A DNA stretch of 64,000 nt, from assembly GCA_963169765.1 (NCBI GenBank), contig CAUJEN010000005.1, positions 1 to 64,000 of the forward strand, written 5' to 3'. A program made the translations under genes and the position numbers. Each line of letters opens with the position of its first letter. Positions within the stretch are counted from its first letter, which is position 1. The notes under the pieces are model-generated. The model saw nothing but the letters and a program-made list of their open reading frames with translations. It had not been told where the DNA came from and did no database searches. Origin of the DNA: QWHO01 sp021404945 (lineage in GTDB: Bacteria; Vulcanimicrobiota; Xenobia; Xenobiales; QWHO01). Shown piece by piece: positions 22,820-31,669 of the stretch.

Positions 22820-25681
22820 TTAGAGATAATCCTGCGCTCGCAACCTCTGGGCGCAGAGAACGAATGCCCTGGCGACTTTGGGGTCGAACTGGGTCCCGGC
22901 CCCGTTCTGGATGACCTGCAGGGCCTGCTCGAAGCTTGCGGCGTTTCTCCAGGGGCGATCGCTGGTGAGGGCGTCGAAGACGTCAGCCACGGCGATGATC
23001 CGTGAGGCCAGCGGGATTCTTCGCCCCATGAGGCCGTCCGGGTAGCCTTTGCCGTCCCAACGCTCGTGATGAGACCGAACCACCGGCCCCAGGTGACGGA
23101 AGGCGGGGAAGGCGAGCAAGATCTCCTCACTGTATTCCGGATGCCGCATCATCTCGGCCCGCTCGGCCGAGCTCAGCGGTCCGGGTTTCTCGCGAATCTC
23201 AGCCGGAACTCGCAGGGCGCCGATGTCGGCCAGCCGCCCCGCCATGTGGAGGTCGCCCGACGCCCGCAGGGACTGGACCTGCTGCTCCATGAATGGCGTC
23301 AACTCCGCGCCCATGCCGAGATCACGCAGCATCGCTCCAGCGCGCACCTTTTCCCGGAGCTCTGCGTCGGCTAGCTTCAGCTCGTCGCAGACCGCGTCCG
23401 CCAGCGTCATGACGCGCAAAGAATGCTCGCCGAGAAAACCACCTTCCTCGGCCAGCATGGCCAGCAATCGATTGGCGATGCTCTCCTCGCTCTGCTCTCG
23501 CCGGCGCCGCCAGGCGGCCAGTCCATCGAAAAGGGCCCCGCCGAAGTAGGCCATGCGCTCATCCAGCCTGAGCTTCTGGTGGCGTCCGAGCCAGATGGCC
23601 GAGACCCAGAACGAGCGCCAGAACTCGGGCGTGTCTTCAGTCTCGGGAACGTACTGCAGCCCCGCCCGGGCGAAGATGCTCTCAAGTTTGGTTAAAATGG
23701 GGCGAAGTCCGGGCCGGATCAGGGGCAAAGGCAGGCCGGTGTGGGGATCGAGCACCGCCTCGACCGGGTCTTCCCCACCGGCGGGAGTCTCCTGGCTGCC
23801 CGATTGCTGCCCGCCTCCTCCACCCCCCTTCTGTCGCTCGCCAGACTGCGACCTGGGTGGATTCTGGAGCGCCTTGAGCTCTTCGCGCCCTTCGGCCGCG
23901 CTCTTCACGAGATAGCGGGTCAGCAGCTTGTTTTCTGTCTCCGCTTCGTCGAGAGGCGCCGGGGGTCGCTGGTTCCGGGTCTCCTGGGCCCGCTCCGCGG
24001 CGCGGGTCGGAGCGGGTGAGCGCTCGAGAGGAGCTCGCTCATCGCGCACGAGTCGGGCAGCCTCTCGCGGAGAGGGGGCCGGATGAGACTGCTGGGCTCT
24101 GGGGGCCGACTCAGGCGTGCGCCGGGCCGGCTCGGCAGGTCTGGAGGGATCAGGCTGCCTTCCCTCCGGCCTGGAAGGCGCGATGACCGGCCGGGGTTTT
24201 TCGGGTGGAGCCTGCTGGCGACGCAGGAAAACGGTTTCGCTGGGGTGAGCGGGAGGGGATTCCCGCCTGGCGGGAGGGGGCGATTGGCGGCGCGGCTCTT
24301 CGGCGCGAGATGGTTGGGGCTCGGGACCACGCCGCACGGCTGGCTCTTCGGGCTGCCATCTGGTCCCCACCCGGGGCGGTTGCTCCTGGGGCTGAGGCCG
24401 AGCCGGCGTGGGGGGATGGGGTTGCTCGGCCCGCGGGGGGTGAGCTGGCGGTGGCGGTTGGGGAGGCGTGGCGGGACGGGTCTGGGCGGCCGGGGCCTGG
24501 CTCGGAGGCTGAGGCTGAGTTGGTGGCGTCTGGGCCGGGCCTTGAGCCGGCCTGGGGGTCGGCGCGGGCGCCTGGGCTGGCTTTTGGGCGGGTGGCTGGG
24601 CCTGTGGCTGCTCCTGAGCGGGCGCGAGAGCCTGGGCTGGTGGCTTCTGGGCCTGGGCCGGCTGTTGAGCGGGTGGCTGCGCCTGAGCGGGCGCGGGAGC
24701 CGGGGCTGGTGGCTTCTGGGCCTGGGCCGGGCCCTGCCCGGGGGCCTGGGAGGGAACCTGGCTCGGCGGGGGCGCCTGGGTCTGCGGGGTCTGAGCTGGC
24801 GGTCCCTGGGTTTGCGCCCAGGTCTGAGGCTGAAACACGCCCTGGGCTGGTGGCTGCGTCGCCGGCCTTTGTGCCTGCGCCTGGGTCTGAGGCTGAGGCT
24901 GAGGCGTGCCCTGAGCAGGGGCGCTCTGTGCCGGGGCCTGTTGAAGCTGAGGAGGAGCCTGGGTCCGATTCTGCGCCGCAGCCTGATTCTGGGTCTGGTT
25001 GGGGGGCTGCCCCTGCGACGAAGATTGCCCTTGACCCTGCCCCTGGTTCTGGCCCTGGGCCTGGCCAGGGGGAGGGGTCGGAGCTGGCGGAGGGGGTGGG
25101 GGCGGTGGGGGCGGTGGGGGAGCCGCGCTGCCCGGCTGGCTCGTCTGGGTGAACTGGGCAGTCTGGGTCGTCGTCTGGGTCGTCGTCTGCGGCGTCGTCC
25201 CCTGGCCTGGCTGCGCTTGAGGTTGGCTCTGGGTCGTCTGGGTTGTCTGGGTGGAGGCGGTCGTCTGGGTCTGAGGCTGGGCGGTCTGGGAGGACTGAGA
25301 CGGGTTCGAGCCGCTTTCGCTCGTCTGAGCGGTCTGTGTCGTCTGCGTGGTCTGCGTGGTCTGCGTCGTCTGGGTGTGGGTCTGTCCGTCGGCCGTGGTG
25401 GTGGTCGTCGTTTGCGTGGTCGTGGTCTGGGTCGTCTGGGTCTGCGTGGTGGGCTCTTCGCCCGACATCTGCTTCCAGGCGTCGTAAATCTCGCCGTTTG
25501 AGTCCAGAGCTTCCTGCAGGGTCAGCATCTCCTGCGTGTCCTCGAAGTAGCGGCTGGGAATGTCGATGGCAGTGGAGGTGGTGGTCGGCCGGAACGTGCT
25601 GACAAAGCTGACCGAGCCCGACCCCTTGTTGTGGCCCGGTGCATTCTCGCTGTTTCCAGGACCATCGATTCGTTTGGCCAC
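22820..25681 (-). CDS. HD-GYP-like protein with long Thr/Gln/Pro-rich region and altered HD motif
   Basis: A protein of 953 residues from GTG. Residues about 75-560 are low complexity: TQTTQTTT repeats, a run of prolines, then Pro/Gln/Ala repeats. The C-terminal 260 residues are an HD-GYP relative, with HSLRVMTLADAV, KPGPLSSAERAEMMRHPEY, HHERWDGKGYPDGLMG and ADVFDALTSDRPWR. Active members hydrolyse cyclic-di-GMP. The HD pair is lost: the helix reads LRDLGMG, and after an insert of about 25 residues a second candidate reads LADIGALRVP. The metal site may therefore be incomplete, so sensing rather than hydrolysis is possible. No signal peptide. Confidence 0.75.
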   Translation of the reverse strand: MAKRIDGPGNSENAPGHNKGSGSVSFVSTFRPTTTSTAIDIPSRYFEDTQEMLTLQEALDSNGEIYDAWKQMSGEEPTTQTQTTQTTTTQTTTTTTADGQTHTQTTQTTQTTQTTQTAQTSESGSNPSQSSQTAQPQTQTTASTQTTQTTQSQPQAQPGQGTTPQTTTQTTTQTAQFTQTSQPGSAAPPPPPPPPPPPPAPTPPPGQAQGQNQGQGQGQSSSQGQPPNQTQNQAAAQNRTQAPPQLQQAPAQSAPAQGTPQPQPQTQAQAQRPATQPPAQGVFQPQTWAQTQGPPAQTPQTQAPPPSQVPSQAPGQGPAQAQKPPAPAPAPAQAQPPAQQPAQAQKPPAQALAPAQEQPQAQPPAQKPAQAPAPTPRPAQGPAQTPPTQPQPPSQAPAAQTRPATPPQPPPPAHPPRAEQPHPPTPARPQPQEQPPRVGTRWQPEEPAVRRGPEPQPSRAEEPRRQSPPPARRESPPAHPSETVFLRRQQAPPEKPRPVIAPSRPEGRQPDPSRPAEPARRTPESAPRAQQSHPAPSPREAARLVRDERAPLERSPAPTRAAERAQETRNQRPPAPLDEAETENKLLTRYLVKSAAEGREELKALQNPPRSQSGERQKGGGGGGQQSGSQETPAGGEDPVEAVLDPHTGLPLPLIRPGLRPILTKLESIFARAGLQYVPETEDTPEFWRSFWVSAIWLGRHQKLRLDERMAYFGGALFDGLAAWRRRREQSEESIANRLLAMLAEEGGFLGEHSLRVMTLADAVCDELKLADAELREKVRAGAMLRDLGMGAELTPFMEQQVQSLRASGDLHMAGRLADIGALRVPAEIREKPGPLSSAERAEMMRHPEYSEEILLAFPAFRHLGPVVRSHHERWDGKGYPDGLMGRRIPLASRIIAVADVFDALTSDRPWRNAASFEQALQVIQNGAGTQFDPKVARAFVLCAQRLRAQDYL

Positions 25682-25709
25682 TCAAGTACCCCCGGGAAAG
25701 CTCCCTCCC

Positions 25710-25718
25710 AGTATAGCA
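25710..25718 (-). promoter_or_regulatory. extended -10 promoter element (TGCTATACT)
   Basis: Read on the minus strand this is TG-N-TATACT, a good extended -10, about 30 nt upstream of the HD-GYP start. No clear -35 hexamer is 17 nt upstream, which is tolerated for extended -10 promoters. Confidence 0.45.
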
Positions 25719-25773
25719 GCTCTGGGTCCGATCGGATCCCCCCATCGGTATCCAGGGGGAAGACCATGCTCGG

Positions 25774-26664
25774 CTACTCGCTCGGAGCCAGCTCTCTGGC
25801 CGGGGGCTTCACCGCCATCCCCGACTCGAGCGAGATGGGCAGCCCCAGACATTTCCCCGCCTCCGCTTCAAGAGCCGGTGACCAGGCACTCTCCAGCCCG
25901 ATCCGCATCAGGGCATGACGAGCCGCCTTCACCGGGTCGGAACGCTTGTAGACGTCCGGGAAGGTGACCAGGAAGAGCTCACCGTTGGGCCCTTTGCCCA
26001 CCTTGGCCGTCTCGTACTCCACCCGCACCGGCATGCCCACGCTCACCTGGTCATAGAGCTTGCGGATAGCCTGAGGATACATCCGCATGCAGCCGTGGGT
26101 GGTGGACAGGCCGATGTTCACGTCCTTGTTGGTACCGTGAATGCCGTAGCGGGGAAGGCTCAGCCCCAGCCAGCGGTCGCCCAGCGGGTTCTTGGGGCCG
26201 GGGCCGACCGGACGGCGGTCCTTGGCCCACTTGGGAGGATACCAGGTGGGATTCTTGACCTTCTCGGCGATGGTGGCGTGGGTGACCGGGGTCTTGTAAT
26301 CCCTGGCCAGGCCGATCGAGATGGGATAAAACTGGCGGAACCGCCCGCCCTTGAAGAAATAGAGCCCGCGCTCGGGCAAATTGATCACCATCCCGTCTCG
26401 CGGCGGGCTGGAAGGCAGAATGCGGGCCAGCGGCAGCACCACCGGGGTGCCGGGATGGATCTTGGTGGCCGACTGAGGCCATTCATTGGCGAAGCAGAGA
26501 TGGTCGATGGCCAGGTTGTTGCGTTCGGCGATGTCGAGCAGGTTCTCGCCCTCGACGGCCACGTAGCCGCCCACATCGCCCACCACCGGGCGGGGGCGCT
26601 CGGCTGCGGCAACCATGCCCAGTGTGACCCAGATCAACAAGCCCAGAAGCGTGTTCTTTCTCAT
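25774..26664 (-). CDS. LysM-containing L,D-transpeptidase (YkuD)
   Basis: A protein of 296 residues. A signal peptide (MRKNTLLGLLIWVTLGMVAA) is followed by a LysM-like module (about 33-79, VEGENLLDIAERNN) and the YkuD catalytic domain (about 92-225). The active-site motif is IHGTN (His176) and STTHGCMRM (His190, Cys192). Such enzymes make 3-3 crosslinks in peptidoglycan or attach proteins to it. A C-terminal tail of about 70 residues is poorly conserved. An upstream start at 26817 would put 51 residues in front of the signal sequence, so I rejected it. Confidence 0.9.
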   Translation of the reverse strand: MRKNTLLGLLIWVTLGMVAAAERPRPVVGDVGGYVAVEGENLLDIAERNNLAIDHLCFANEWPQSATKIHPGTPVVLPLARILPSSPPRDGMVINLPERGLYFFKGGRFRQFYPISIGLARDYKTPVTHATIAEKVKNPTWYPPKWAKDRRPVGPGPKNPLGDRWLGLSLPRYGIHGTNKDVNIGLSTTHGCMRMYPQAIRKLYDQVSVGMPVRVEYETAKVGKGPNGELFLVTFPDVYKRSDPVKAARHALMRIGLESAWSPALEAEAGKCLGLPISLESGMAVKPPARELAPSE

Positions 26665-26746
26665 GATCGCCTTTTTCGCTCGACTCCGGGCAAACCCTGG
26701 CAGGGAACTTGAAGGGGATTCGGCCTGGCCCTGAGAAAGCCCACCC

Positions 26747-28039
26747 ATGGCTGTCCGGGTGATCCCCCGTGCCGAGCACCCAATCTCGCGCAAGTTTATC
26801 GATGAGGACGCACTCAAGGTTCTCTACCGCCTCTACCGGTCGGGGCACACCGCCTACCTGGTCGGCGGCAGCGTGCGTGATCTCCTGCTCGGACGCCGGC
26901 CCAAGGACTTCGACGTGGCCACCTCGGCTCGTCCCTCCCAGCTCAAGCGCCTCTTTCGCAACTGCCGCCTGATCGGGCGGCGTTTTCGTCTGGCCCACAT
27001 CCACTTCAACAGCGGCAAGATCGTGGAGGTCTCCACCTTCCGGCGCGAAGCCGAGGGGCGAGGCGAGGGCGACCTCCTGGTCACCCATGACAACACCTTC
27101 GGAACTCCCGAGGAGGATGCGCGGCGCCGCGACTTCACGGTCAACGGGCTGTTCTACGATATCTCCGATTTTTCGTTGCACGACTTTGTGGGGGGCGTGG
27201 AGGACGTGCGCAAGGGGATCATCCGCACCATCGGAGACCCCAACGTGCGTTTCCAGGAAGATCCGGTGCGCATGATTCGGGCCATCAAGTTCGTGGCCAA
27301 GCTGGGCTTCAAGGTGGAGAAGATCACCTGGAAGGCGCTGGTGACCCACCTGCATCATATCGAGAGTGCCGCCAAACCCCGCGTGCACGAAGAGCTGGCC
27401 CGATTGCTGGAGTGCGGGGCTTCGGCCATGAGCCTGGAGTATCTCAGCGAGTCGGGCCTGCTCGCCCATGTCGAGCCTCACCTTGCCTCTTATCTCGCCC
27501 GGGCCGAAGATGGCCATGTGACGGACGACCAGGACGCCCACCTGGTCTTTCGCATGTTTGACGCCATCGACCAGCGGGTGGCCAAGGGCTGGGAGATCGA
27601 GCGGGCCATCCTGTTCTCGGTGTGGGCTTATCCGCTGGTGCTCGAGCGCGGTCTGGCCAGTCTGGACGACCCCACCGACATGGTGCGCACCACGGTGGAA
27701 GACCTGGCCGAGGTGCTGGGGTTGTCGCGCCGTGACTCCGAGCGCGTCCAGCAGCTGCTGGTGGCGCAACGCAAGCTTCTGCCCACGCGCCGACGCAAAG
27801 GGCTGCCCCGAGGCTTCTACCAGAAATCCTACTTCGCCGACAGTTTCCTGCTCTTCGAGCTCTGGGCCACGGCCTCGGGCAATGAGGCCGAGCTGGACTG
27901 GTGGAAAGGCCGCATCGAGGGGGCCGAGGGCGGCTCCCCTGGCTCGCCTGCCGCCTCGCCTGGCCCTCAACCGCAGGGTGAGGGCGGTCGAAAGAGGCGA
28001 CGCCGCGGTCGCCGACGCCGGACGCCGGTCGAGCAGTGA
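26747..28039 (+). CDS. pcnB: poly(A) polymerase / CCA-adding family nucleotidyltransferase (PcnB type)
   Basis: A protein of 430 residues. The class II nucleotidyltransferase head has YLVGGSVRDLLLGRRPKDFD with the catalytic Asp pair, then RNCRLIGRRFRLAHIHF, RRDFTVNGLFYD, and RFQEDPVRMIRAIKFVAKLG. The opening IPRAEHPISRKFIDEDALKV is typical of bacterial poly(A) polymerase I, and differs from CCA-adding enzymes. It adds 3' poly(A) tails that promote RNA decay. The C-terminus is basic (RKRRRRGRRRRTP), fitting RNA binding. It overlaps pcm by 4 nt. Confidence 0.88.
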   Translation: MAVRVIPRAEHPISRKFIDEDALKVLYRLYRSGHTAYLVGGSVRDLLLGRRPKDFDVATSARPSQLKRLFRNCRLIGRRFRLAHIHFNSGKIVEVSTFRREAEGRGEGDLLVTHDNTFGTPEEDARRRDFTVNGLFYDISDFSLHDFVGGVEDVRKGIIRTIGDPNVRFQEDPVRMIRAIKFVAKLGFKVEKITWKALVTHLHHIESAAKPRVHEELARLLECGASAMSLEYLSESGLLAHVEPHLASYLARAEDGHVTDDQDAHLVFRMFDAIDQRVAKGWEIERAILFSVWAYPLVLERGLASLDDPTDMVRTTVEDLAEVLGLSRRDSERVQQLLVAQRKLLPTRRRKGLPRGFYQKSYFADSFLLFELWATASGNEAELDWWKGRIEGAEGGSPGSPAASPGPQPQGEGGRKRRRRGRRRRTPVEQ

Positions 28040-28707
28040 GCGAGTCGGGCTGGCTGGCTGAAAGCCACCGCATGGTGGTGGAGCAGCTCCGCCAGCGCGG
28101 CATCACCTCCGAAGCGGTGCTCCAGGCCATGGAGCGGCTTCCCCGCCACTTCTTCGTTCCCGGCCATCGCCATCGCGCCTACGACGACGCCGCACTGCCC
28201 ATCGACTGTGGCCAGACCATCTCGCAGCCCTGGATGGTGGCTGCCATGACCGCGGCTCTGGAGCTGAAAGGCGACGAGAAGGTGCTCGAGATCGGAACCG
28301 GCTCGGGCTATCAGTGCGCCGTGCTCACGCTGCTGGCGCGGGAGGTCTATACCATCGAGCGCATAGCCGAGCTGTCGGCTCAGGCCCGCCAGCGGGTAAC
28401 CCGGCTGGGGCTGGGGCCGGTCCACTTTCGGGTGGGCGACGGCAGCCTGGGTTGGCCCGAGGCGGCGCCCTTCGACGCAGTCCTGGTCACGGCCGCAGCC
28501 CCCCGCATCCCCCCGCCGCTTTTGGAGCAACTGGCTGTCGGTGGCAGGCTGGTGATTCCTGTGGGCGAAGGCGAGGTCGATCATCTGGTGCGGGTCACCC
28601 GCGAGCGGGCAGACTTTCTGCGCCACGAAAATTTAGTGGAATGCCGTTTTGTTCCCCTGATCGGTCGCTACGGCTTTCCCGAAGGAGCCTCTCGTGAGCA
28701 ATCCTGA
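28036..28707 (+). CDS. pcm: protein-L-isoaspartate O-methyltransferase
   Basis: A protein of 223 residues from GTG. It methylates isoaspartyl residues to start repair of aged proteins, using SAM. Motifs: DCGQTISQPWMVAAMT (substrate loop), VLEIGTGSGYQCAVL (SAM), DAVLVTAAAPRIP and LVIPVG. It overlaps pcnB (GTGA) and rpiA by 14 nt, so the three form one transcription unit. Confidence 0.93.
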   Translation: MSESGWLAESHRMVVEQLRQRGITSEAVLQAMERLPRHFFVPGHRHRAYDDAALPIDCGQTISQPWMVAAMTAALELKGDEKVLEIGTGSGYQCAVLTLLAREVYTIERIAELSAQARQRVTRLGLGPVHFRVGDGSLGWPEAAPFDAVLVTAAAPRIPPPLLEQLAVGGRLVIPVGEGEVDHLVRVTRERADFLRHENLVECRFVPLIGRYGFPEGASREQS

Positions 28708-29380
28708 AGCCGCCAAGTGGGCCGCCGCCCGGCGCGCCGTCGAGCTGGTGCAGCCGGGGCAGATCGTCGGCCTGGGCACCGGCACTACCGCCATCAAGTT
28801 CCTCGAGCTCCTGGCCCAGAAGGTGCGAGGGGGTCTCTCGATCCAGGGGGTGCCTACCTCCGAGGCCATCGCCCGCCAGGCCCGCGAGTGGGGCATTCCC
28901 CTGCTCGAGAGCTTCACCCGGGTCGACCTGACCGTGGATGGGGCTGACCAGATCGACCCCTCGGGCCGCATCATCAAAGGGGGCGGCGGGGCCCTGCTGC
29001 GCGAGAAGCTGGTGGCGCTGGCTTCCGGGGTGGAGGTCATTGTGGTCGATCCCGGCAAGCTGGTGGCCGAGCTCACTCGAGCCCTGCCGGTTGAAATCAT
29101 CCCTTTCGGTGTGGAGACCACCCTGGCCAGGCTCCGCCAGGCCGGAGTCGAGCCGACGGTCAGGCCTGGCTTTGCCAGCGACGCAGGCAACCTGGTAGCC
29201 GACTGCGCCTACCCGGCCTCGCTCATGCGAGTTCCGGCGCAACTGCACGAGCGTTTGAAAAGCATCTCCGGAGTGGTGGAGACGGGGCTCTTCCTGGAGC
29301 TGGTCGATCAGCTGATCATCGGCCACGAGGACGGCCGCGTGGAAGAGCGCGAGTTCAGACGCTCAGTCGCTGGTAGATGA
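28694..29380 (+). CDS. rpiA: ribose-5-phosphate isomerase A
   Basis: A protein of 228 residues from GTG. RpiA interconverts ribose-5-phosphate and ribulose-5-phosphate. Signature pieces are VGLGTGTTAIKFLE, DLTVDGADQIDP (catalytic Asp), KGGGGALLREKLVA (catalytic Glu/Lys) and a late ISGVVETGLFLELVDQ. It complements the pentose phosphate operon 4 kb downstream. Its 3' end overlaps a convergent regulator gene by 26 nt. Confidence 0.94.
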   Translation: MSNPEAAKWAAARRAVELVQPGQIVGLGTGTTAIKFLELLAQKVRGGLSIQGVPTSEAIARQAREWGIPLLESFTRVDLTVDGADQIDPSGRIIKGGGGALLREKLVALASGVEVIVVDPGKLVAELTRALPVEIIPFGVETTLARLRQAGVEPTVRPGFASDAGNLVADCAYPASLMRVPAQLHERLKSISGVVETGLFLELVDQLIIGHEDGRVEEREFRRSVAGR

Positions 29381-29675
29381 GGTAGAGGCTGCCAGGGATC
29401 TTGAGCTGGTCGCCTTCCCAGGCAGCCAGCAGCTGCGGGTTCACCGAGAGCCGCCCGGCCAGTTGCTCCAGCGTGAGCCCGGCCGCCTGGCGCAGCTCGG
29501 CCAGGCGGGTGGCCGGAAAGGCAAATTCGTAGCTGCGGGCGTTGTAGCGCGGCAGGGCTTCAGCCAGCAGGTGGTCGCCCAGGCTTTCGACCTGGGAGGG
29601 GTCCTGGTCTTGCCAGAAAGCCTGCAACTCTTCGTCGGTGCAGCGGTAGAGGTCGGGAGGCTTGCGTTTGGCCAT
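29355..29675 (-). CDS. small helix-turn-helix (XRE-like) protein
   Basis: A protein of 106 residues. The C-terminal half is a helix-turn-helix: ATRLAELRQAAGLTLEQLAG then LSVNPQLLAAWE. The N-terminal half (PDLYRCTDEELQAFWQDQDP) is acidic. ATG at 29675. It could be an autoregulated DNA-binding protein or an adaptor. No partner gene on the same strand, and no target is evident. Confidence 0.6.
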   Translation of the reverse strand: MAKRKPPDLYRCTDEELQAFWQDQDPSQVESLGDHLLAEALPRYNARSYEFAFPATRLAELRQAAGLTLEQLAGRLSVNPQLLAAWEGDQLKIPGSLYLIYQRLSV

Positions 29676-29762
29676 CGCGGCAGGCGTTTCTCGGCCCGGT
29701 CGGGGTTCTCCTGGGTTGCGGTCAACTGATGCTGGGGCCGACCTTGCTCGACAGTCCCCTGG

Positions 29763-30155
29763 ATGGGAGCGATACTTTTCCAGGTTTCGAGGGATGGCGG
29801 CGCCGACGCGGAAGGCACCCGGGTGAGCTGGTGCGAGGTCACCTTTCTGCCTGCGGGCAAAGTCGCTCGCGTGCGCGCGGGGAGCCGGCTGCTGGATGCG
29901 GCCGAGCAGGGCCAGGTCAAGCTTCGCCACGTGTGCGGAGGACAGGCCAACTGCACCACCTGCCGCGTCCAGGTCCAGTCCGGGACCGAGCACCTGACGC
30001 CCCTGAGCGATAAGGAGAGCCACCGCCTGAGCGACCTGCGACTCGAGACCCGCTGGCGGCTGGCCTGCCAGGCCCGCGTGCACGGTGCGGTAACGGTGCG
30101 CATCCCAACCCTGATCGAGCAACTTGAGGAGGCCCGAGAGAATGAATCAAGATGA
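29763..30155 (+). CDS. 2Fe-2S ferredoxin
   Basis: A protein of up to 130 residues. The plant-type cluster ligands are C-x5-C-x2-C in VCGGQANCTTC plus a distal Cys in WRLACQARV. The fold opens with CEVTFLPAGKVARVRAG. The first 20 residues from ATG 29763 look non-native; a GTG at 29823 just before the first strand is an equally good start. It donates or accepts electrons in the cytoplasm. Overlaps folE by 14 nt. Confidence 0.8.
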   Translation: MGAILFQVSRDGGADAEGTRVSWCEVTFLPAGKVARVRAGSRLLDAAEQGQVKLRHVCGGQANCTTCRVQVQSGTEHLTPLSDKESHRLSDLRLETRWRLACQARVHGAVTVRIPTLIEQLEEARENESR

Positions 30156-30732
30156 GTTTCCCTCCCGCCAGGACACTGTCCTGGACGAGTTGGAGGGCAA
30201 CTGTCGAAGGCTCTTGGAGCTGGTGGGGGAGGACCCTGCCCGGCAGGGTCTGGTCAAGACCCCTGAGCGGATGGCCAGAGCTTACGCTTACCTCACCAGC
30301 GGCTATGAGATGGACCCCGAGGCGATCCTCACGGGGGCCATCTTTGACGAGCCCTCCGAGGAGATCGTGCTGGTCAAGAACATCGAGCTCTACAGCATGT
30401 GCGAGCACCACTTCCTGCCCTTCTTCGGCAAGGCCCACGTGGGCTACATCCCCAACAACCGGGTGGTGGGCCTTTCCAAGCTGGCCCGGCTGGTGGAAGT
30501 CTTCTCGCGCCGCCTGCAGGTGCAGGAAAGGCTGACTCACCAGGTGGCCCAGTGCCTCTGGGAGACGCTCAAGCCTCACGGGGTGGCGGTCATCATCGAC
30601 GCCCACCATATGTGCATGATGATGCGGGGGGTGGAGAAGCAGGGTTCCTCCACGGTCACCAGCGCCATGCTGGGCACCTTCCGCAGCAACGCCTCCTCGC
30701 GCAACGAGTTCATGCGATTGGTGGGGCTCTGA
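30142..30732 (+). CDS. folE: GTP cyclohydrolase I
   Basis: A protein of 196 residues. FolE makes dihydroneopterin triphosphate from GTP for folate and related cofactors. Zinc ligands are in SMCEHHFLPFFGKAHVGY and AHHMCMMMRG; KTPERMARAY and the RNEFMRL end are typical. I chose ATG 30142 (MNQDEFPSRQ) with AGGAGG 9 nt upstream over a TTG 18 nt earlier that would overlap the same site. Translationally coupled to the ferredoxin. Confidence 0.95.
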   Translation: MNQDEFPSRQDTVLDELEGNCRRLLELVGEDPARQGLVKTPERMARAYAYLTSGYEMDPEAILTGAIFDEPSEEIVLVKNIELYSMCEHHFLPFFGKAHVGYIPNNRVVGLSKLARLVEVFSRRLQVQERLTHQVAQCLWETLKPHGVAVIIDAHHMCMMMRGVEKQGSSTVTSAMLGTFRSNASSRNEFMRLVGL

Positions 30733-30784
30733 GCTTCAAGCAACCGAGGGCGGAACGACCTGTCAGCTCGTCGAACAGGCGCTC

Positions 30785-31174
30785 ATGCGCGAGCAAACAG
30801 CGTGGTGGATCCAGACTTCCCAGCGTGACCTGGATGTCGCCCGGACGCTGATCGACCAGGGCTACTGCGACTCGGCCTCGTTTCATTGTCAACAGGCAGC
30901 CGAGAAGGCCCTGAAGGCGATCTTCGTGGAGCGAGGTGAGGCCGAGCGCACGCATTCCGGGGTCGAGCTTCTCGTTAAGCTCCGCCAGGCAGGCCTGGAG
31001 ATCTCCGACGAGCTCTTCCATCGAGTTCGGCGCCTGGACCGCAGCTACATCGATTCTCGCTACCCGAACGGAGTGGGCGGCCCGCCCGAGAACTTCTATG
31101 ACCAGAAGACCGCCGAGGAGTTGTTAGAGTGGGCTTTGTCCGTGATGGAGTTCGCGAAGTCGAACCTCAGCTGA
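30785..31174 (+). CDS. HEPN-domain protein
   Basis: A protein of 129 residues. SFHCQQAAEKALKAIFVERG and the late YIDSRYPNGV are the hallmarks of the HEPN family paired with MNT nucleotidyltransferases. In many such pairs HEPN is an RNase toxin and MNT the antitoxin that modifies it. The only R-x6-H spacing I see (starting in ERGEAERTH) is not in the usual C-terminal helix, so RNase activity is uncertain. Overlaps the MNT gene by 46 nt, an unusually long coupling. Confidence 0.85.
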   Translation: MREQTAWWIQTSQRDLDVARTLIDQGYCDSASFHCQQAAEKALKAIFVERGEAERTHSGVELLVKLRQAGLEISDELFHRVRRLDRSYIDSRYPNGVGGPPENFYDQKTAEELLEWALSVMEFAKSNLS

Positions 31175-31566
31175 AGGGTTATCTCCAGGTCTTGAAGCGC
31201 AAACTGCCGGTGCGCGCCGCCGTCGTCTTCGGCTCACGCGCCCGCAACGACCACTGGCGTGACAGCGATATTGACCTCCTGGTCGTCTCGGAGGCCTTCG
31301 AAGGGATGCCGCGCTCTCTCCGGATCGACTTCCTGCTCGACGAGTGGCAGGACGTGCCGGCTCTGGAGCCCTTCGGGTGCACTCCTGCCGAGCTGGCAGG
31401 GCCCGGCGGGCTGATGCTGTGGGATGCGCTCCATCAGGGGCGTCCGATCTTCGACGACGGCACCTGGCGGGAAGCGCGAGCGCAGTTTCAGCGCCGAATC
31501 GAGCGCGGCGAGTTGACGCCCACCGCCGGTGGTTGGCGCGAGCGACTATCGGACTCATCCCACTGA
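31129..31566 (+). CDS. MNT-type minimal nucleotidyltransferase
   Basis: A protein of 145 residues from GTG. The pol-beta nucleotidyltransferase motif is AAVVFGSRARNDHWRDSDID followed by LLVV, with GS and the DxD pair intact. In known HEPN/MNT modules this enzyme AMPylates the HEPN partner and so neutralises it. It follows HEPN with a 46-nt overlap. A perfect inverted repeat comes just after the stop. Confidence 0.87.
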   Translation: MGFVRDGVREVEPQLKGYLQVLKRKLPVRAAVVFGSRARNDHWRDSDIDLLVVSEAFEGMPRSLRIDFLLDEWQDVPALEPFGCTPAELAGPGGLMLWDALHQGRPIFDDGTWREARAQFQRRIERGELTPTAGGWRERLSDSSH

Positions 31567-31570
31567 GATT

Positions 31571-31589
31571 CTCCGAGCCTGGCTCGGAG
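31571..31589. repeat. perfect inverted repeat after the HEPN/MNT pair
   Basis: CTCCGAGCC (31571-31579) and GGCTCGGAG (31581-31589) are exactly complementary around one base. No U-tract follows. It may be a transcript end or a regulator site ahead of greA. Confidence 0.45.
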
Positions 31590-31669
31590 AGGAGGAATCC
31601 GAGCCCGGGCAGAGTATTTTCGGAGGTCGTGCCCTTTGAAGTGGCGCGCGAACAGAACGGGAGGCCATC

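Noticed and set aside
25140..25460. CRISPR-like or satellite repeats (CTGGGTCGTC-type units)
   Set aside because: The repeats are irregular, have no spacers and encode the TQTTQ tract of the HD-GYP protein.
24083..25501. 472-codon plus-strand frame rich in Leu, Gly and Arg
   Set aside because: It is the antisense of the Gln/Pro/Thr-rich part of the HD-GYP gene; low-complexity DNA keeps several frames open.
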